From contig JAHIVS010000029.1 in assembly GCA_018816605.1 (NCBI GenBank), forward strand, positions 1-8,475: 8,475 bases of DNA, given 5' to 3'. How positions within the stretch are numbered: position 1 is the stretch's first letter; each line of letters begins with the position of its first letter. This DNA comes from Pseudomonadota bacterium (lineage in GTDB: Bacteria > Desulfobacterota > Desulfobacteria > Desulfobacterales > Desulfobacteraceae). Below, piece after piece: positions 1-7,003 of this stretch. The position numbers were made by a program, and so were the translations under genes. Below the pieces are notes generated by a model that saw only the letters and a program-made list of their open reading frames with translations, did not search any database and was not told the DNA's origin.

Positions 1-26
1 GTCAGGCTTAATAGGGGGTCAGGCAT
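1..26 (-). CDS. dppD: Start of peptide ABC transporter ATP-binding protein (DppD-like), partial
   Basis: Only the first nine codons are inside the window; the gene runs off the left edge. The minus strand reads ATG at 26-24 and then encodes MPDPLLSL followed by an ACN (Thr) codon. This opening is typical of DppD/OppD-type ATPases, which often begin with M-x-x-P-L-L-x-(V/L) before the first strand of the nucleotide-binding domain. An AGGA ribosome-binding site (36-39) lies 9 bases upstream. The start is 22 bases after the dppC stop, and an ATPase is the expected next gene in a dppABCDF operon. No Walker motif can be seen, so the call rests on position, the ribosome-binding site and the first residues. 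The protein would be a cytoplasmic ATPase subunit powering peptide import. Confidence 0.6.
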
Positions 27-35
27 AGGTTGTTT

Positions 36-39
36 TCCT
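36..39 (-). promoter_or_regulatory. Ribosome-binding site of the dppD-like gene
   Basis: AGGA on the minus strand, 9 bases before the ATG at 26-24 and inside the short gap after dppC. It supports the otherwise very short partial gene at the window edge. Confidence 0.5.
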
Positions 40-48
40 GTGGTCTGT

Positions 49-879
49 TCAGGTTCGAAGGGAGGGGTCCAGCACATCCCGCATTCCGTCCCCAAACACA
101 TTGAATCCCAGGACCAGCAGCAGAATGGCCAGCCCTGGAAAGGCTGCCACATGGGGGGCCATCTGGAGATATTGTCTGCCTTCGGACAGCATGGCACCCC
201 ATTCCGGCTGGGGCGGCTGGGCCCCGAGGCCCAGAAACCCCAGGGCCGCCGCCTGGAGTACGGCGGTTCCCATCCCCAGGGTGGCATAGACAATAATGGG
301 GGCCAGGGCATTGGGCAGGATATGGCCGAAAATGGTCCGAAAATGGCTGCCGCCCATGTGCCCCACCGACTGTACAAACAGCTGTTCTTTGAGCAGCAGC
401 ACCGAGGATCTGACGATCCGTGCATAATGGGGAATATAGACAATGCCCACGGCAATCATGGTGTTGATCAGGCTGGGGCCGAGGATGGCGGCAATAAAAA
501 TGGCCATCAAAATGGCGGGAAAGGCCAGAATCACATCCATGACCCGCATGATGACCGCATCAAGGGTCTTGCCGAAATATCCGGCCAAAAGGCCCAGAAT
601 GGTTCCCGGAACCAGGGAAATGCCCACGGAAACCAGGCCGATCATCAAAGAAATCCGGCTGCCGTAGATGACCCGGGTTAAAATATCCCGGCCCAGGGAG
701 TCGGTACCGAACCAGTGGGCAAAAGAGGGGGGCTGGAGCCGGTCCAGGGGGGCCGGCAAGAAGGGATCATAGGGGGCGATCATCCCGCCGAACAAGGCGA
801 CCAGGAGAATAAAACAGACAATGATCACCCCCAGCAAGGCATTTTTGTTTTTCAACAACTCTTTGAACAGGTCCGTCAT
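49..879 (-). CDS. dppC: Dipeptide/oligopeptide ABC transporter permease, DppC family
   Basis: 276-residue inner-membrane permease, normal length for DppC/OppC, which pairs with DppB to form the channel for peptide import. The amino end has the OppC_N arrangement: a short cytoplasmic stretch, a first membrane segment at about residues 14-34, then APYDP. The family signature HWFGTDSLGRD is at about 55-65, and further hydrophobic segments lie at about 77-101, 115-133, 140-160, 192-216 and 245-263. The EAA loop that contacts the ATPase is at about 167-196. Its first half (FVQSVGHMGGSHF) departs from the usual VEAARALGAS type, while the HILPNALAP half is well conserved. LGFLGLGAQPPQPEWG (213-228) and the DPSLR ending are typical. 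The start is well placed: GAGGA within the last codons of dppB lies 9 bases upstream of the ATG. Only 5 bases separate it from dppB, so translation is probably coupled. Substrate range cannot be read from the permease. Confidence 0.93.
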   Translation of the reverse strand: MTDLFKELLKNKNALLGVIIVCFILLVALFGGMIAPYDPFLPAPLDRLQPPSFAHWFGTDSLGRDILTRVIYGSRISLMIGLVSVGISLVPGTILGLLAGYFGKTLDAVIMRVMDVILAFPAILMAIFIAAILGPSLINTMIAVGIVYIPHYARIVRSSVLLLKEQLFVQSVGHMGGSHFRTIFGHILPNALAPIIVYATLGMGTAVLQAAALGFLGLGAQPPQPEWGAMLSEGRQYLQMAPHVAAFPGLAILLLVLGFNVFGDGMRDVLDPSLRT

Positions 880-884
880 TGGTG

Positions 885-1898
885 CTAATCCTCGTTGACC
901 CGTATTCTCGGGTCTAAAAATGCATACAAAAGGTCCACCATGAGATTGATCAGGGCCATGAGTACGGCAAAAATCAAAATACAGGCCTGGACTGCGTTAT
1001 AGTCTCTGCCCATGAGGGAATCCACCACAAACCGTCCCAGGCCGGGCCAGGAAAAAATGGTTTCGGTGAGCACGGCGCCTCCCAAAAGCAGACCCATGTT
1101 GATGCCCAGAACCGTTACAATGGGAAGAAACGCATTGCCCAGGGCATGGCGCAGGATCACCACTCGTTCTTCCATGCCCTTGGCCCGGGCCGTACGGATA
1201 TAATCCTGGTTGAGCACTTCCAGCATGGAAGACCGGGTGATCCTGGCAATGATGGCCATGGGAATGGTGGAAAGGGTGATGGCCGGCATCACCAGATGGA
1301 GACATCCGTCCTTGAAAGCGGCAAAATCCAGGTGCAGCAAGGCATCCACCAGCACAAGTCCTGTAATGGGGAAGCGCTCCACGGCCAGGTCCATGCGGCC
1401 CATCATGGGCAGGAGCTGAAAATGCACGGAAAACACATAAATCATCATGAGCCCCAGCCAGAAGACGGGAACCGAGACCCCCACCAGGGCGGACAGCATG
1501 GCAGTATAATCGATCATTGAGTTTTTATACACCGCCGACATCACCCCTGCCAGGATGCCGAACACCGTGGCGATGAGCATGCCCGCAGCCGACAATTCAA
1601 TGGTGGCCATCAGCCTTGGGAGGATCTCCTGAATTACCGGGGTCCCGGTCCGGATGGAGAAGCCGAAATCCCCCATGAGCATGTTTTTGACAAATATCCA
1701 GTATTGGACCGGCAGGGAACGGTTCAGGCCCAGCTGCTCCCGCAGGGACGCCAGTTCTCCGGGAGAGGCCAGCTCTCCCAGAAGAAGCTGGGCAGGGTCT
1801 CCGGGGATCATTCTCAGCATGAAAAAGACCACCACGGAAACCCCGGCCACAATCAGGATCAATTGAAACAATCTTCTGATGATAAAAGAAGGGTTCAT
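885..1898 (-). CDS. dppB: Dipeptide/oligopeptide ABC transporter permease, DppB family
   Basis: 337-residue inner-membrane permease, the usual size for DppB/OppB/GsiC. The amino end shows the standard pattern: a basic start (FIIRRLFQL), a first membrane segment at about residues 10-29, then RMIPGDPAQ. The periplasmic stretch LREQLGLNRSLPVQY (about 52-66) and GDFGFSIRTGTPV (76-88) are also hallmarks. Further hydrophobic segments lie at about 101-122, 134-158, 203-222, 255-280 and 302-326. The EAA loop, which docks on the ATPase, is at about 232-261 (DYIRTARAKG then HALGNAFLPI) and is well conserved, followed by FSWPGLGR. It lies 5 bases after dppA and 5 before dppC. The AGGA upstream of its ATG is only 3 bases away, so initiation probably depends on ribosomes finishing dppA. 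It should form a heterodimer with DppC. Confidence 0.94.
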   Translation of the reverse strand: MNPSFIIRRLFQLILIVAGVSVVVFFMLRMIPGDPAQLLLGELASPGELASLREQLGLNRSLPVQYWIFVKNMLMGDFGFSIRTGTPVIQEILPRLMATIELSAAGMLIATVFGILAGVMSAVYKNSMIDYTAMLSALVGVSVPVFWLGLMMIYVFSVHFQLLPMMGRMDLAVERFPITGLVLVDALLHLDFAAFKDGCLHLVMPAITLSTIPMAIIARITRSSMLEVLNQDYIRTARAKGMEERVVILRHALGNAFLPIVTVLGINMGLLLGGAVLTETIFSWPGLGRFVVDSLMGRDYNAVQACILIFAVLMALINLMVDLLYAFLDPRIRVNED

Positions 1899-1903
1899 GA
1901 ATC

Positions 1904-3454
1904 CTATTTTTTCCAGACCATTTCAAAGGAATTGAGGCCATTGGGTCTCAAGGGAATATCCTGGACGCTCTTGTTAAAACACCGGACCACCTTGGTATGG
2001 GCAATGGGCAGCCAGGGGGCCTGGTCATGGGCAATGACCTGGGCCTGTTTGTAATATTCGGTTCTTTGGGCCTTATCAAAGGTTTTCTGGGCTTTTTTGA
2101 CCAGGTCTGTAAATTCGGCATTTTTCCAGATGGCCACATTGGAGGCACCCGGGATATTGGCGGTGTCGGCAGACAAGAGCCCGTAAAGAAAATTATCCGG
2201 GTCTGCATTGCCGCCCAGCCACCCGAGCATGCACAGGTCATGTTCGCCGTTGCCGGTTTTTTGCAGATAGGTTCCCCAGTCATGGCGGACGATCTTGCAT
2301 TTGATTCCCACGGCCGCCAGATAGGCCTGGACCAGTTCGGCCGTTTTTACCGGATCCGGCATATAGGCACGGGATACGGGCATGGCCCAAAGTTCAATTT
2401 CCCGGGCCATGTCAAACCCGGCTTCCTTTAACAACGCTTTTGCCTTGGCCGGATCATAGTCGTAGGGGACAATCTCGTCATTGTAGCTCCAGATGCTCGG
2501 GGCAAAGGGATTTTTGGCTGGTATGGCAAGTCCCTGGAACAGGGTCTGAATTAACATATTCTTGTCCACGGCATGGCTGATGGCCTGTCTGACCCTGGGA
2601 TCTGCCAGATAGGGTTTGCTGGTGTTCATGGCAATATACCCCACATTGACACTGGCATTCTCTTTGACTACCAGGTTTGGGGTCTTTTTTACCAGGGTGA
2701 TGGCGTCCGGGTCCAGATCATCGGCAATGTCAATGGCACCGGACTGGAGGGCCATCATGCGGGTGGAGGTCTCGGGAATGGATTTGATGATGATTTTTTC
2801 CAGCTTGGGGGCACCTGCCCAATAGGCATCATTTCTGACCAGGATGATATGGTCGTCCTTGACCCATTTGACAAATTTAAAGGGGCCGGTTCCCACGGGA
2901 TGCATGCCGATCTGGTCCTTGTACTCGGCCATGGCCTTGGGCGAGAGAATGGGACACAGCCACAGGGCAAGGTTGTTGATCAGGGGCGCATAGGGCATCT
3001 GGGTGGTCAGGCTGACCGTATGGTCATCAATGATCTTAATGGCGGTGACATATTGCAAAGACAGGCTCAGGTATTTCCATTTGCCATACCCGTAGAAAGG
3101 ATGCTCCTTGTCAATGATTCTGGCAAAGGAATCATAGACTGCCTGGGCATTAAAATCCGTGCCGTCATGGAATTTCACGCCTTTCCTTAAGTGAAAGGTC
3201 CAGGTCAGACCGTCCTTTGAAACATCCCAGGATTCCGCCAACTGGGGCTCCACATCCATGGAGTCGTTTCCGAATTTTACCAGATTTTCAAAGATCTGTA
3301 TCCCGGCCTTGATGGACTCTCCATCGGTTGCCTGGGCCAGATCCAGCATGACCGAGTCTCCGCCCCTGCCCCAGATCAATGTATCGCTGCCTGCCATTGA
3401 CAGGGACGGAACAAGCATCAGAAGGGCAAAAAACGCGCTTAAATACTTTTTCAT
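1904..3454 (-). CDS. dppA: Periplasmic dipeptide/oligopeptide-binding protein, DppA family (SBP_bac_5)
   Basis: 516-residue extracytoplasmic solute-binding protein that captures peptides in the periplasm and passes them to DppBC. A Sec signal peptide occupies about residues 1-21: basic KK, a hydrophobic core, and cleavage after SMA. There is no lipobox, so it should be soluble. Family 5 signatures are clear: LAESWDVSKDGLTWTFHLRK starts at 72, KFHDG follows, and HPVGTGPFKF spans about 185-194. Farther on come the DPRVRQAISHAVDK region, PYDYDPAKAKALLKEAGF, IELWAMPVSRAYMPDP, and LGWLGGNADPDNF. From memory, the second half closely resembles E. coli DppA, including the WAMPV and GDNGDPDNF-type blocks, which favours dipeptides over nickel or glutathione; ligand specificity remains an inference. 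AAGGAG (3461-3466) lies 6 bases before the ATG. It follows the peptidase gene by 55 bases with no visible terminator, and probably shares its transcript. Confidence 0.93.
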   Translation of the reverse strand: MKKYLSAFFALLMLVPSLSMAGSDTLIWGRGGDSVMLDLAQATDGESIKAGIQIFENLVKFGNDSMDVEPQLAESWDVSKDGLTWTFHLRKGVKFHDGTDFNAQAVYDSFARIIDKEHPFYGYGKWKYLSLSLQYVTAIKIIDDHTVSLTTQMPYAPLINNLALWLCPILSPKAMAEYKDQIGMHPVGTGPFKFVKWVKDDHIILVRNDAYWAGAPKLEKIIIKSIPETSTRMMALQSGAIDIADDLDPDAITLVKKTPNLVVKENASVNVGYIAMNTSKPYLADPRVRQAISHAVDKNMLIQTLFQGLAIPAKNPFAPSIWSYNDEIVPYDYDPAKAKALLKEAGFDMAREIELWAMPVSRAYMPDPVKTAELVQAYLAAVGIKCKIVRHDWGTYLQKTGNGEHDLCMLGWLGGNADPDNFLYGLLSADTANIPGASNVAIWKNAEFTDLVKKAQKTFDKAQRTEYYKQAQVIAHDQAPWLPIAHTKVVRCFNKSVQDIPLRPNGLNSFEMVWKK

Positions 3455-3460
3455 CTCTTT

Positions 3461-3466
3461 CTCCTT
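3461..3466 (-). promoter_or_regulatory. Strong ribosome-binding site of dppA; remainder of the peptidase-dppA gap is empty
   Basis: A consensus AAGGAG on the minus strand, 6 bases before the dppA ATG, fixes that start. The rest of the 55-base gap (3455-3509) shows no terminator hairpin and no convincing promoter, which favours read-through from the upstream peptidase gene. Confidence 0.8.
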
Positions 3467-3509
3467 GTTAAGTTTTTCATTCTAAATCTGCCACACCTTA
3501 TCTTATCTG

Positions 3510-6371
3510 TCACAGGCCCCTGGCCTGGGATAGGCGCCATTCAAAAATTCTGTGGCCGCTCTTTTGATCCGGCAGGGCAATGACTTTTGCCTTACGGGGA
3601 GTCAACGCCTGCATCAGTGCTTCCTGGATCTTATAATGGGCCGCAACGCACAGGCCAAGCGTTTCTCCATGGGCCACTTCATCGGGAACTTCCACAATCA
3701 CCTCGGCCCGGGTAATGTCCGGGTGTTGAACGGCAAAATTGAAATTTCTGGCCCTCCCCAGAAGGGGCAGGGCGGTCAGGTCTGTGCTGTCTGCTTCCGG
3801 AAATATTTCGGGTTCAGGTGTTCTGGCATATCGGTGGTACAGGGCGGTTATCTGCTCATTGGCTGCCACCATTTTTCTGGAACCTGCCACGGCGTTGCGC
3901 AGGTGTTCTGCCAGGGCCATTGCCTGGCCGTACAGGGGATGGCATGGGTCTTCGAGAAACGGCAGGTGTACATAGACAAAGGCCCGGGGTATCCAGAATT
4001 CTCTAAACCCTGCGGGCAGATACCCGGCATAGGGCTGGCACCATTCATGGCCGGGCACTCCGTGGAGATCTGCCATGAGTTCGGGCAGCCATCTTTTCCA
4101 TAGCCGCTGTTTGGCCAGGGCTTCTGAAAATAACGGCGGGTGTTTGAAATATTGGTCATAGAACTCAGAGCCCAGGGCATTGTACCGGGCCGCATGGAGG
4201 ATGTCCGAGCTGCCAGACTCATACAGATCTTCAAAGGTGGCCACCCCGTCCACATTTTCCATGGGGAGAAACACGGCATTGGCAGTATCAAGACAGGCCG
4301 CTCCCTGGGAATCGCCCAAAAATTCAATAAACTGGAGGGTCGCATTGGTGCTGGAAATCTCATTGGCGTGGTGCCGGGCGTTGAACAGCACCGTGGGCCT
4401 TTGCATGCGCAGCCTGGGCACGGACACCCGGCCCCCCCGGACCCGGAATGCCTCCACCGCATAAATGGGCCTTCCCTGCAGGGAGGTTGCAATTTCCCAT
4501 ACCTGGATATGGTCCAATTTATTGAAGCAGGATAAATATTTTCCCACCGCTTTGGTTGTGAGCAGACGGTCTGGAGGGACAGGCCCGGAAATGGCGTCAC
4601 CCCGGGCAACCGCCTCCTGCAGGGTCAGCAGGGCTAAAGAAAGTGGGCCTGTTTTTTCATCCAGGCGGCTGGACAATGTCCAGCCGTCCCTGTCCATGGA
4701 AAGGGTGTCAAATACCGCGCCAGGCATCTTTAAACCAGGCACAACAATTTGCCTTGCGGGCAGGGCCCGGATATTTGCCCTGGCGCCCTTGCTGCCGGCA
4801 GACGAATGGACCCTGGGAAGGATCTGTCCCAGTTTCAGGGATTCGGGAAGCCCGTGTTGGATGGAGAATTGCGCAAACACCTTTAACAGAAAAAAATAAA
4901 TATCCTCATGGAGCTTTTCCATGGGACTGATCTGCTCATCCATAAACCCCAGGCGATAACTGCTTTCATCCAGAAACACCTCCACCCGGATGGATTCAAA
5001 GAATGCCGGCAGACGGTCAAAGTCTCCGGATTGAATCCTGGTTTCCATGGAAGCGATCAGATCCGGGACAAACACGGTCTGAAATTGTTTCCAGAACCGG
5101 TCCCGGTCCGTTGGAACGGCCTTATGGATCAGCGTCTTTTCCCCCTGTCGGATGGCAATACCGGCGCAGGTGGGGGAGACACTTCCCTGGTCCGGGCAAA
5201 AAGCCCTATAGTCAAAGGTGTGAAAAAACGGAGAAAATCGGTCCTCAAAAAGAATACGGCCCTTTTCGTCAAAGGCTGTCAGTGCATATATCTCTTCCTG
5301 GTTGTTCTCCATGGAAAGCCCCACCGCATCCGTGGAGATGGACAGCCGGTCTGCCAGAACCTCGGCCACGGGAAACAATTCATGGAGCCAGCGATGGGAA
5401 GTCTCCAGCGCAGTCTTGATCCCATCAAAGGGACGATATGAAACCTGCACCCTGGCCGGCTTTTTTTCCAGCAGGATCGGCAGGTCAAACTCCAGGATGC
5501 GGCAAAGTCCCGGCTTAAAGGCATTCAAAACCCTCACCCCGGGGCGGTAGCCTTTTGCCGAAAGAAGTGTTTCGATCTGTTCCTGAAGCTGAGCCCGAAC
5601 AGCGGAAGGCTTGCTGACCCAGGCCTCGCACACAAGGGGCCCGTGACCCGGTTTCACACCGGAGACTGCCGATAGGACATCGGCTATTTCCGATCCAGGC
5701 GCAAAATTGTGGACAATGGGAAGGCGCTCTTTTCGGGTGGGTGCAACCGCCCCTCGGCCAGGGGCAGGGTGAAAAACCCCGGCCGCCTGATTCCGGACAG
5801 CCAATGCCCTGACAAACCCGGGCCCCCCCTGGTTCAATGCCAGACCTATCCAGGGAAAGAGAAAATCGGAAAATCCCCTGGACCTGCCCCTGACCGTAAC
5901 CGGACCCGAAGGCGCAGAAAAATGAACCACAAGGCCATCCCCCCCATGGGCGGTTTCCTCCACGTCAAAGCAAAGGGGACCGGAACCGTCGGATTTGCCT
6001 GGAAAACGTTCGTCCTTGTTACCCACCACCAGGGGAAGGGTGATGGCCGTAGCCTCCATGACCATGGCACCAAGGGCATCACAAAGGGCAAGTCCTGTCT
6101 GGAAAGAAAGGGTTGGAGACTGGATGGACCAGACCGCATTCAGCTCCCGCCGAAAGGGCAGAACCGGATCTTCTTTGTACAGCCCTGTAAAATCGAGGGC
6201 ATGGAATCTGGGCCCATTGGAGGGCGTGTCCGTTTCCATCTGCCCGGGTTTAGGTTTCAGGCAGATATCTTCCAGGGCCCTGCCATTAAGCCGACAATCG
6301 GACAATATTCCCTGGGGCTGAAAAATCCCGGTGAGCCGGTCCTTTGGTCTGAATGCAATGGGGGGGGGCAT
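3510..6371 (-). CDS. M14-type zinc carboxypeptidase-like protein, main part of a frame-interrupted gene
   Basis: 953-residue frame that holds most of a large peptidase. The carboxy third (about 600-930) looks like an M14 metallocarboxypeptidase. It has a strand leading to LQGRPIYAVEAF, then FNARHHANEIS with the zinc-binding HxxE pair H668/E671, PMENVDGV, and DLHG with H770 as third zinc ligand. E894 in VIVEVPDE is a candidate catalytic glutamate. The spacing H668-H770 (102) and H770-E894 (124) differs from classical carboxypeptidase A, so it is a divergent member. The preceding 600 residues are unlike common peptidase prodomains; residues 90-180 resemble a segment in the 5' part of the gene. 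No signal peptide is seen in either part, suggesting cytoplasmic trimming of peptides imported by the downstream Dpp system. The ATG at 6371 is probably not the native start: it overlaps the C9 tract, has a weak ribosome-binding site and omits about 135 upstream coding residues. Re-initiation there is possible. Confidence 0.75.
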   Translation of the reverse strand: MPPPIAFRPKDRLTGIFQPQGILSDCRLNGRALEDICLKPKPGQMETDTPSNGPRFHALDFTGLYKEDPVLPFRRELNAVWSIQSPTLSFQTGLALCDALGAMVMEATAITLPLVVGNKDERFPGKSDGSGPLCFDVEETAHGGDGLVVHFSAPSGPVTVRGRSRGFSDFLFPWIGLALNQGGPGFVRALAVRNQAAGVFHPAPGRGAVAPTRKERLPIVHNFAPGSEIADVLSAVSGVKPGHGPLVCEAWVSKPSAVRAQLQEQIETLLSAKGYRPGVRVLNAFKPGLCRILEFDLPILLEKKPARVQVSYRPFDGIKTALETSHRWLHELFPVAEVLADRLSISTDAVGLSMENNQEEIYALTAFDEKGRILFEDRFSPFFHTFDYRAFCPDQGSVSPTCAGIAIRQGEKTLIHKAVPTDRDRFWKQFQTVFVPDLIASMETRIQSGDFDRLPAFFESIRVEVFLDESSYRLGFMDEQISPMEKLHEDIYFFLLKVFAQFSIQHGLPESLKLGQILPRVHSSAGSKGARANIRALPARQIVVPGLKMPGAVFDTLSMDRDGWTLSSRLDEKTGPLSLALLTLQEAVARGDAISGPVPPDRLLTTKAVGKYLSCFNKLDHIQVWEIATSLQGRPIYAVEAFRVRGGRVSVPRLRMQRPTVLFNARHHANEISSTNATLQFIEFLGDSQGAACLDTANAVFLPMENVDGVATFEDLYESGSSDILHAARYNALGSEFYDQYFKHPPLFSEALAKQRLWKRWLPELMADLHGVPGHEWCQPYAGYLPAGFREFWIPRAFVYVHLPFLEDPCHPLYGQAMALAEHLRNAVAGSRKMVAANEQITALYHRYARTPEPEIFPEADSTDLTALPLLGRARNFNFAVQHPDITRAEVIVEVPDEVAHGETLGLCVAAHYKIQEALMQALTPRKAKVIALPDQKSGHRIFEWRLSQARGL

Positions 6372-6774
6372 CCGGTCTTTCCAGCGACCCCATGGCCAGA
6401 TAATTGAGTATCATCCCCAGGGCAGGAGCTGAGCCGCTCTGGATGCATACCTGCCGTGCGTCTGTTTTTTCAATGGAGACAAATTCCGGATTCTGTGTGC
6501 AAAGCCCCGGCGATTCTGTCAGAAGATCTATCACCAGACAGGCCTTTTTTTCCGAAATCTGGTCTTTGTTGACAATCAGGGGGGCATCAAAGGAGACGAC
6601 CTCAAAACACAGGCGAGCGCAGAGGTTGAGAATTCCCGACCAGACCCCAGGCGCTTCCAGATCCGGCGAGACTCCCAGGCCCAGGTCAATGCCATCGGAA
6701 CTGCCGGGTTTTCGGGTCTTTGTAAACAGATGCTGGCGGTCAAATAAAAAACCAAGGGTGATCATTTCCTGCAT
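6286..6774 (-). CDS. 5' part of the M14-type peptidase gene, out of frame with the main part
   Basis: This frame starts at ATG 6774-6772 (protein begins MQEMITLGFLFDRQ), with AAAGG 10 bases upstream, and continues to a stop at 6286. The residues up to about 137 look like real protein; those after the C9 tract are out of frame with the peptidase and look random. Removing one C (or adding two) joins LERPDAPP directly to IAFRPKDRLTGIF, giving one protein of about 1087 residues. Residues 44-128 hold an alpha/beta-like domain containing FEVVSFDAPLIVNKDQ that resembles residues 90-180 of the main part. The sequence DGIDLGLGVSPD near residue 27 may be a degenerate acidic loop. The frame stays open to an ATG at 6999, but 6775-6999 is AT-rich promoter DNA with no plausible protein, so 6774 is preferred. 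As it stands, this reading would yield only a 162-residue peptide. Confidence 0.6.
   Translation of the reverse strand: MQEMITLGFLFDRQHLFTKTRKPGSSDGIDLGLGVSPDLEAPGVWSGILNLCARLCFEVVSFDAPLIVNKDQISEKKACLVIDLLTESPGLCTQNPEFVSIEKTDARQVCIQSGSAPALGMILNYLAMGSLERPDAPPHCIQTKGPAHRDFSAPGNIVRLSA
6360..6368. repeat. Run of nine G (C9 on the coding strand) at the frame break of the peptidase gene
   Basis: Nine consecutive G on the plus strand lie exactly where the coding frame shifts between the 5' part and the main part of the peptidase gene. It is the longest mononucleotide run noticed in the window; other G/C runs in the coding regions reach seven (for example 4432-4438, 5939-5945 and 7265-7271) and leave their frames intact. 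Eight or eleven C would restore a continuous frame. Confidence 0.9.
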
Positions 6775-6828
6775 GGACTGAATACCTTTATAATGGGTTG
6801 CTTCGTCCCTGTTTATGATCTGGAATAC

Positions 6829-6855
6829 ATAATATATTAATTTAATATATGTCAA
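6829..6855 (-). promoter_or_regulatory. Candidate sigma-70-type promoter of the peptidase-dpp cluster
   Basis: On the minus strand a perfect TTGACA (-35, 6855-6850) is followed after 15 bases by TATTAT (-10, 6834-6829; five of six matches). The spacer is 2 bases shorter than ideal. Transcription would begin near 6822, about 48 bases before the ATG at 6774. It lies in the most AT-rich stretch of the window, the right place to drive the minus-strand genes. The spacer is almost wholly occupied by a palindrome. Confidence 0.5.
6832..6850. promoter_or_regulatory. Perfect 19-bp palindrome, candidate operator
   Basis: ATATATTAA, one central T, then TTAATATAT: two perfect 9-base arms. It fills the spacer between the candidate -35 and -10 elements of the peptidase promoter, so a dimeric regulator bound here would block RNA polymerase. 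It is made only of A and T, so chance symmetry is more likely than for a mixed-base site. No regulator gene is in the window. Confidence 0.4.
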
Positions 6856-6865
6856 GTATATTTGA
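6852..6865. promoter_or_regulatory. Second near-palindrome beside the candidate operator
   Basis: TCAAGTATATTTGA is symmetric except for one mismatched pair (6856/6861) and overlaps the candidate -35 element of the peptidase promoter. The hexamer AAGTAT occurs twice here (6854-6859 and 6865-6870), 11 bases apart, about one helical turn. This may be a second binding site in the divergent regulatory region. Confidence 0.25.
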
Positions 6866-6928
6866 AGTATCCTCTGATTCGTCTGCCCTGGATAATGACG
6901 GATTCGGACTGCGCCGTCCAGGCAAGTC

Positions 6929-6957
6929 TTGACGTCATCTTCTTCCTCTGTTACATC
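6929..6957 (+). promoter_or_regulatory. Candidate promoter of the UshA-like metallophosphatase gene
   Basis: TTGACG (6929-6934; five of six -35 matches) is followed after 17 bases by TACATC (6952-6957), a weak -10 preceded by TG one base upstream (6949-6950), the extended -10 pattern. Predicted transcription start is near 6964, about 45 bases before the ATG at 7010. The -35 lies inside the 8-base palindrome TGACGTCA (6930-6937). Confidence 0.35.
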
Positions 6958-6997
6958 CTGATACTGATATGAGAAATTTCCCATTGATTCTAGAAAC

Positions 6998-7003
6998 AAG
7001 GAG
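6998..7003 (+). promoter_or_regulatory. Ribosome-binding site of the UshA-like gene
   Basis: Consensus AAGGAG, 6 bases before the ATG at 7010. This spacing selects that start over the second in-frame ATG at 7022, which lies 18 bases from the site. Confidence 0.8.

Noticed and set aside
40..681. Long plus-strand open frame opposite dppC
   Set aside because: Rich in Gly, His, Gln and Asn with no domain; it is the antisense shadow of the DppC gene, whose protein is unmistakable.
3552..4103. Plus-strand open frame opposite the peptidase gene (and others at 4140-4535, 4908-5441, 5709-6407)
   Set aside because: Low-complexity shadow translations, no ribosome-binding site noticed and no recognisable motif; the minus strand carries the zinc-binding peptidase motifs.
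6894..6919. GACGG...CCGTC inverted repeat in the intergenic region as a terminator
   Set aside because: Arms of only about 5 bases with a 12-base loop and no following T run; it does not lie at the end of any gene.
6775..6999. Upstream extension of the peptidase 5' frame to an ATG at 6999
   Set aside because: This stretch is AT-rich, contains the promoter-like elements, and its translation is not protein-like. The ATG at 6774 has a better-placed ribosome-binding site.
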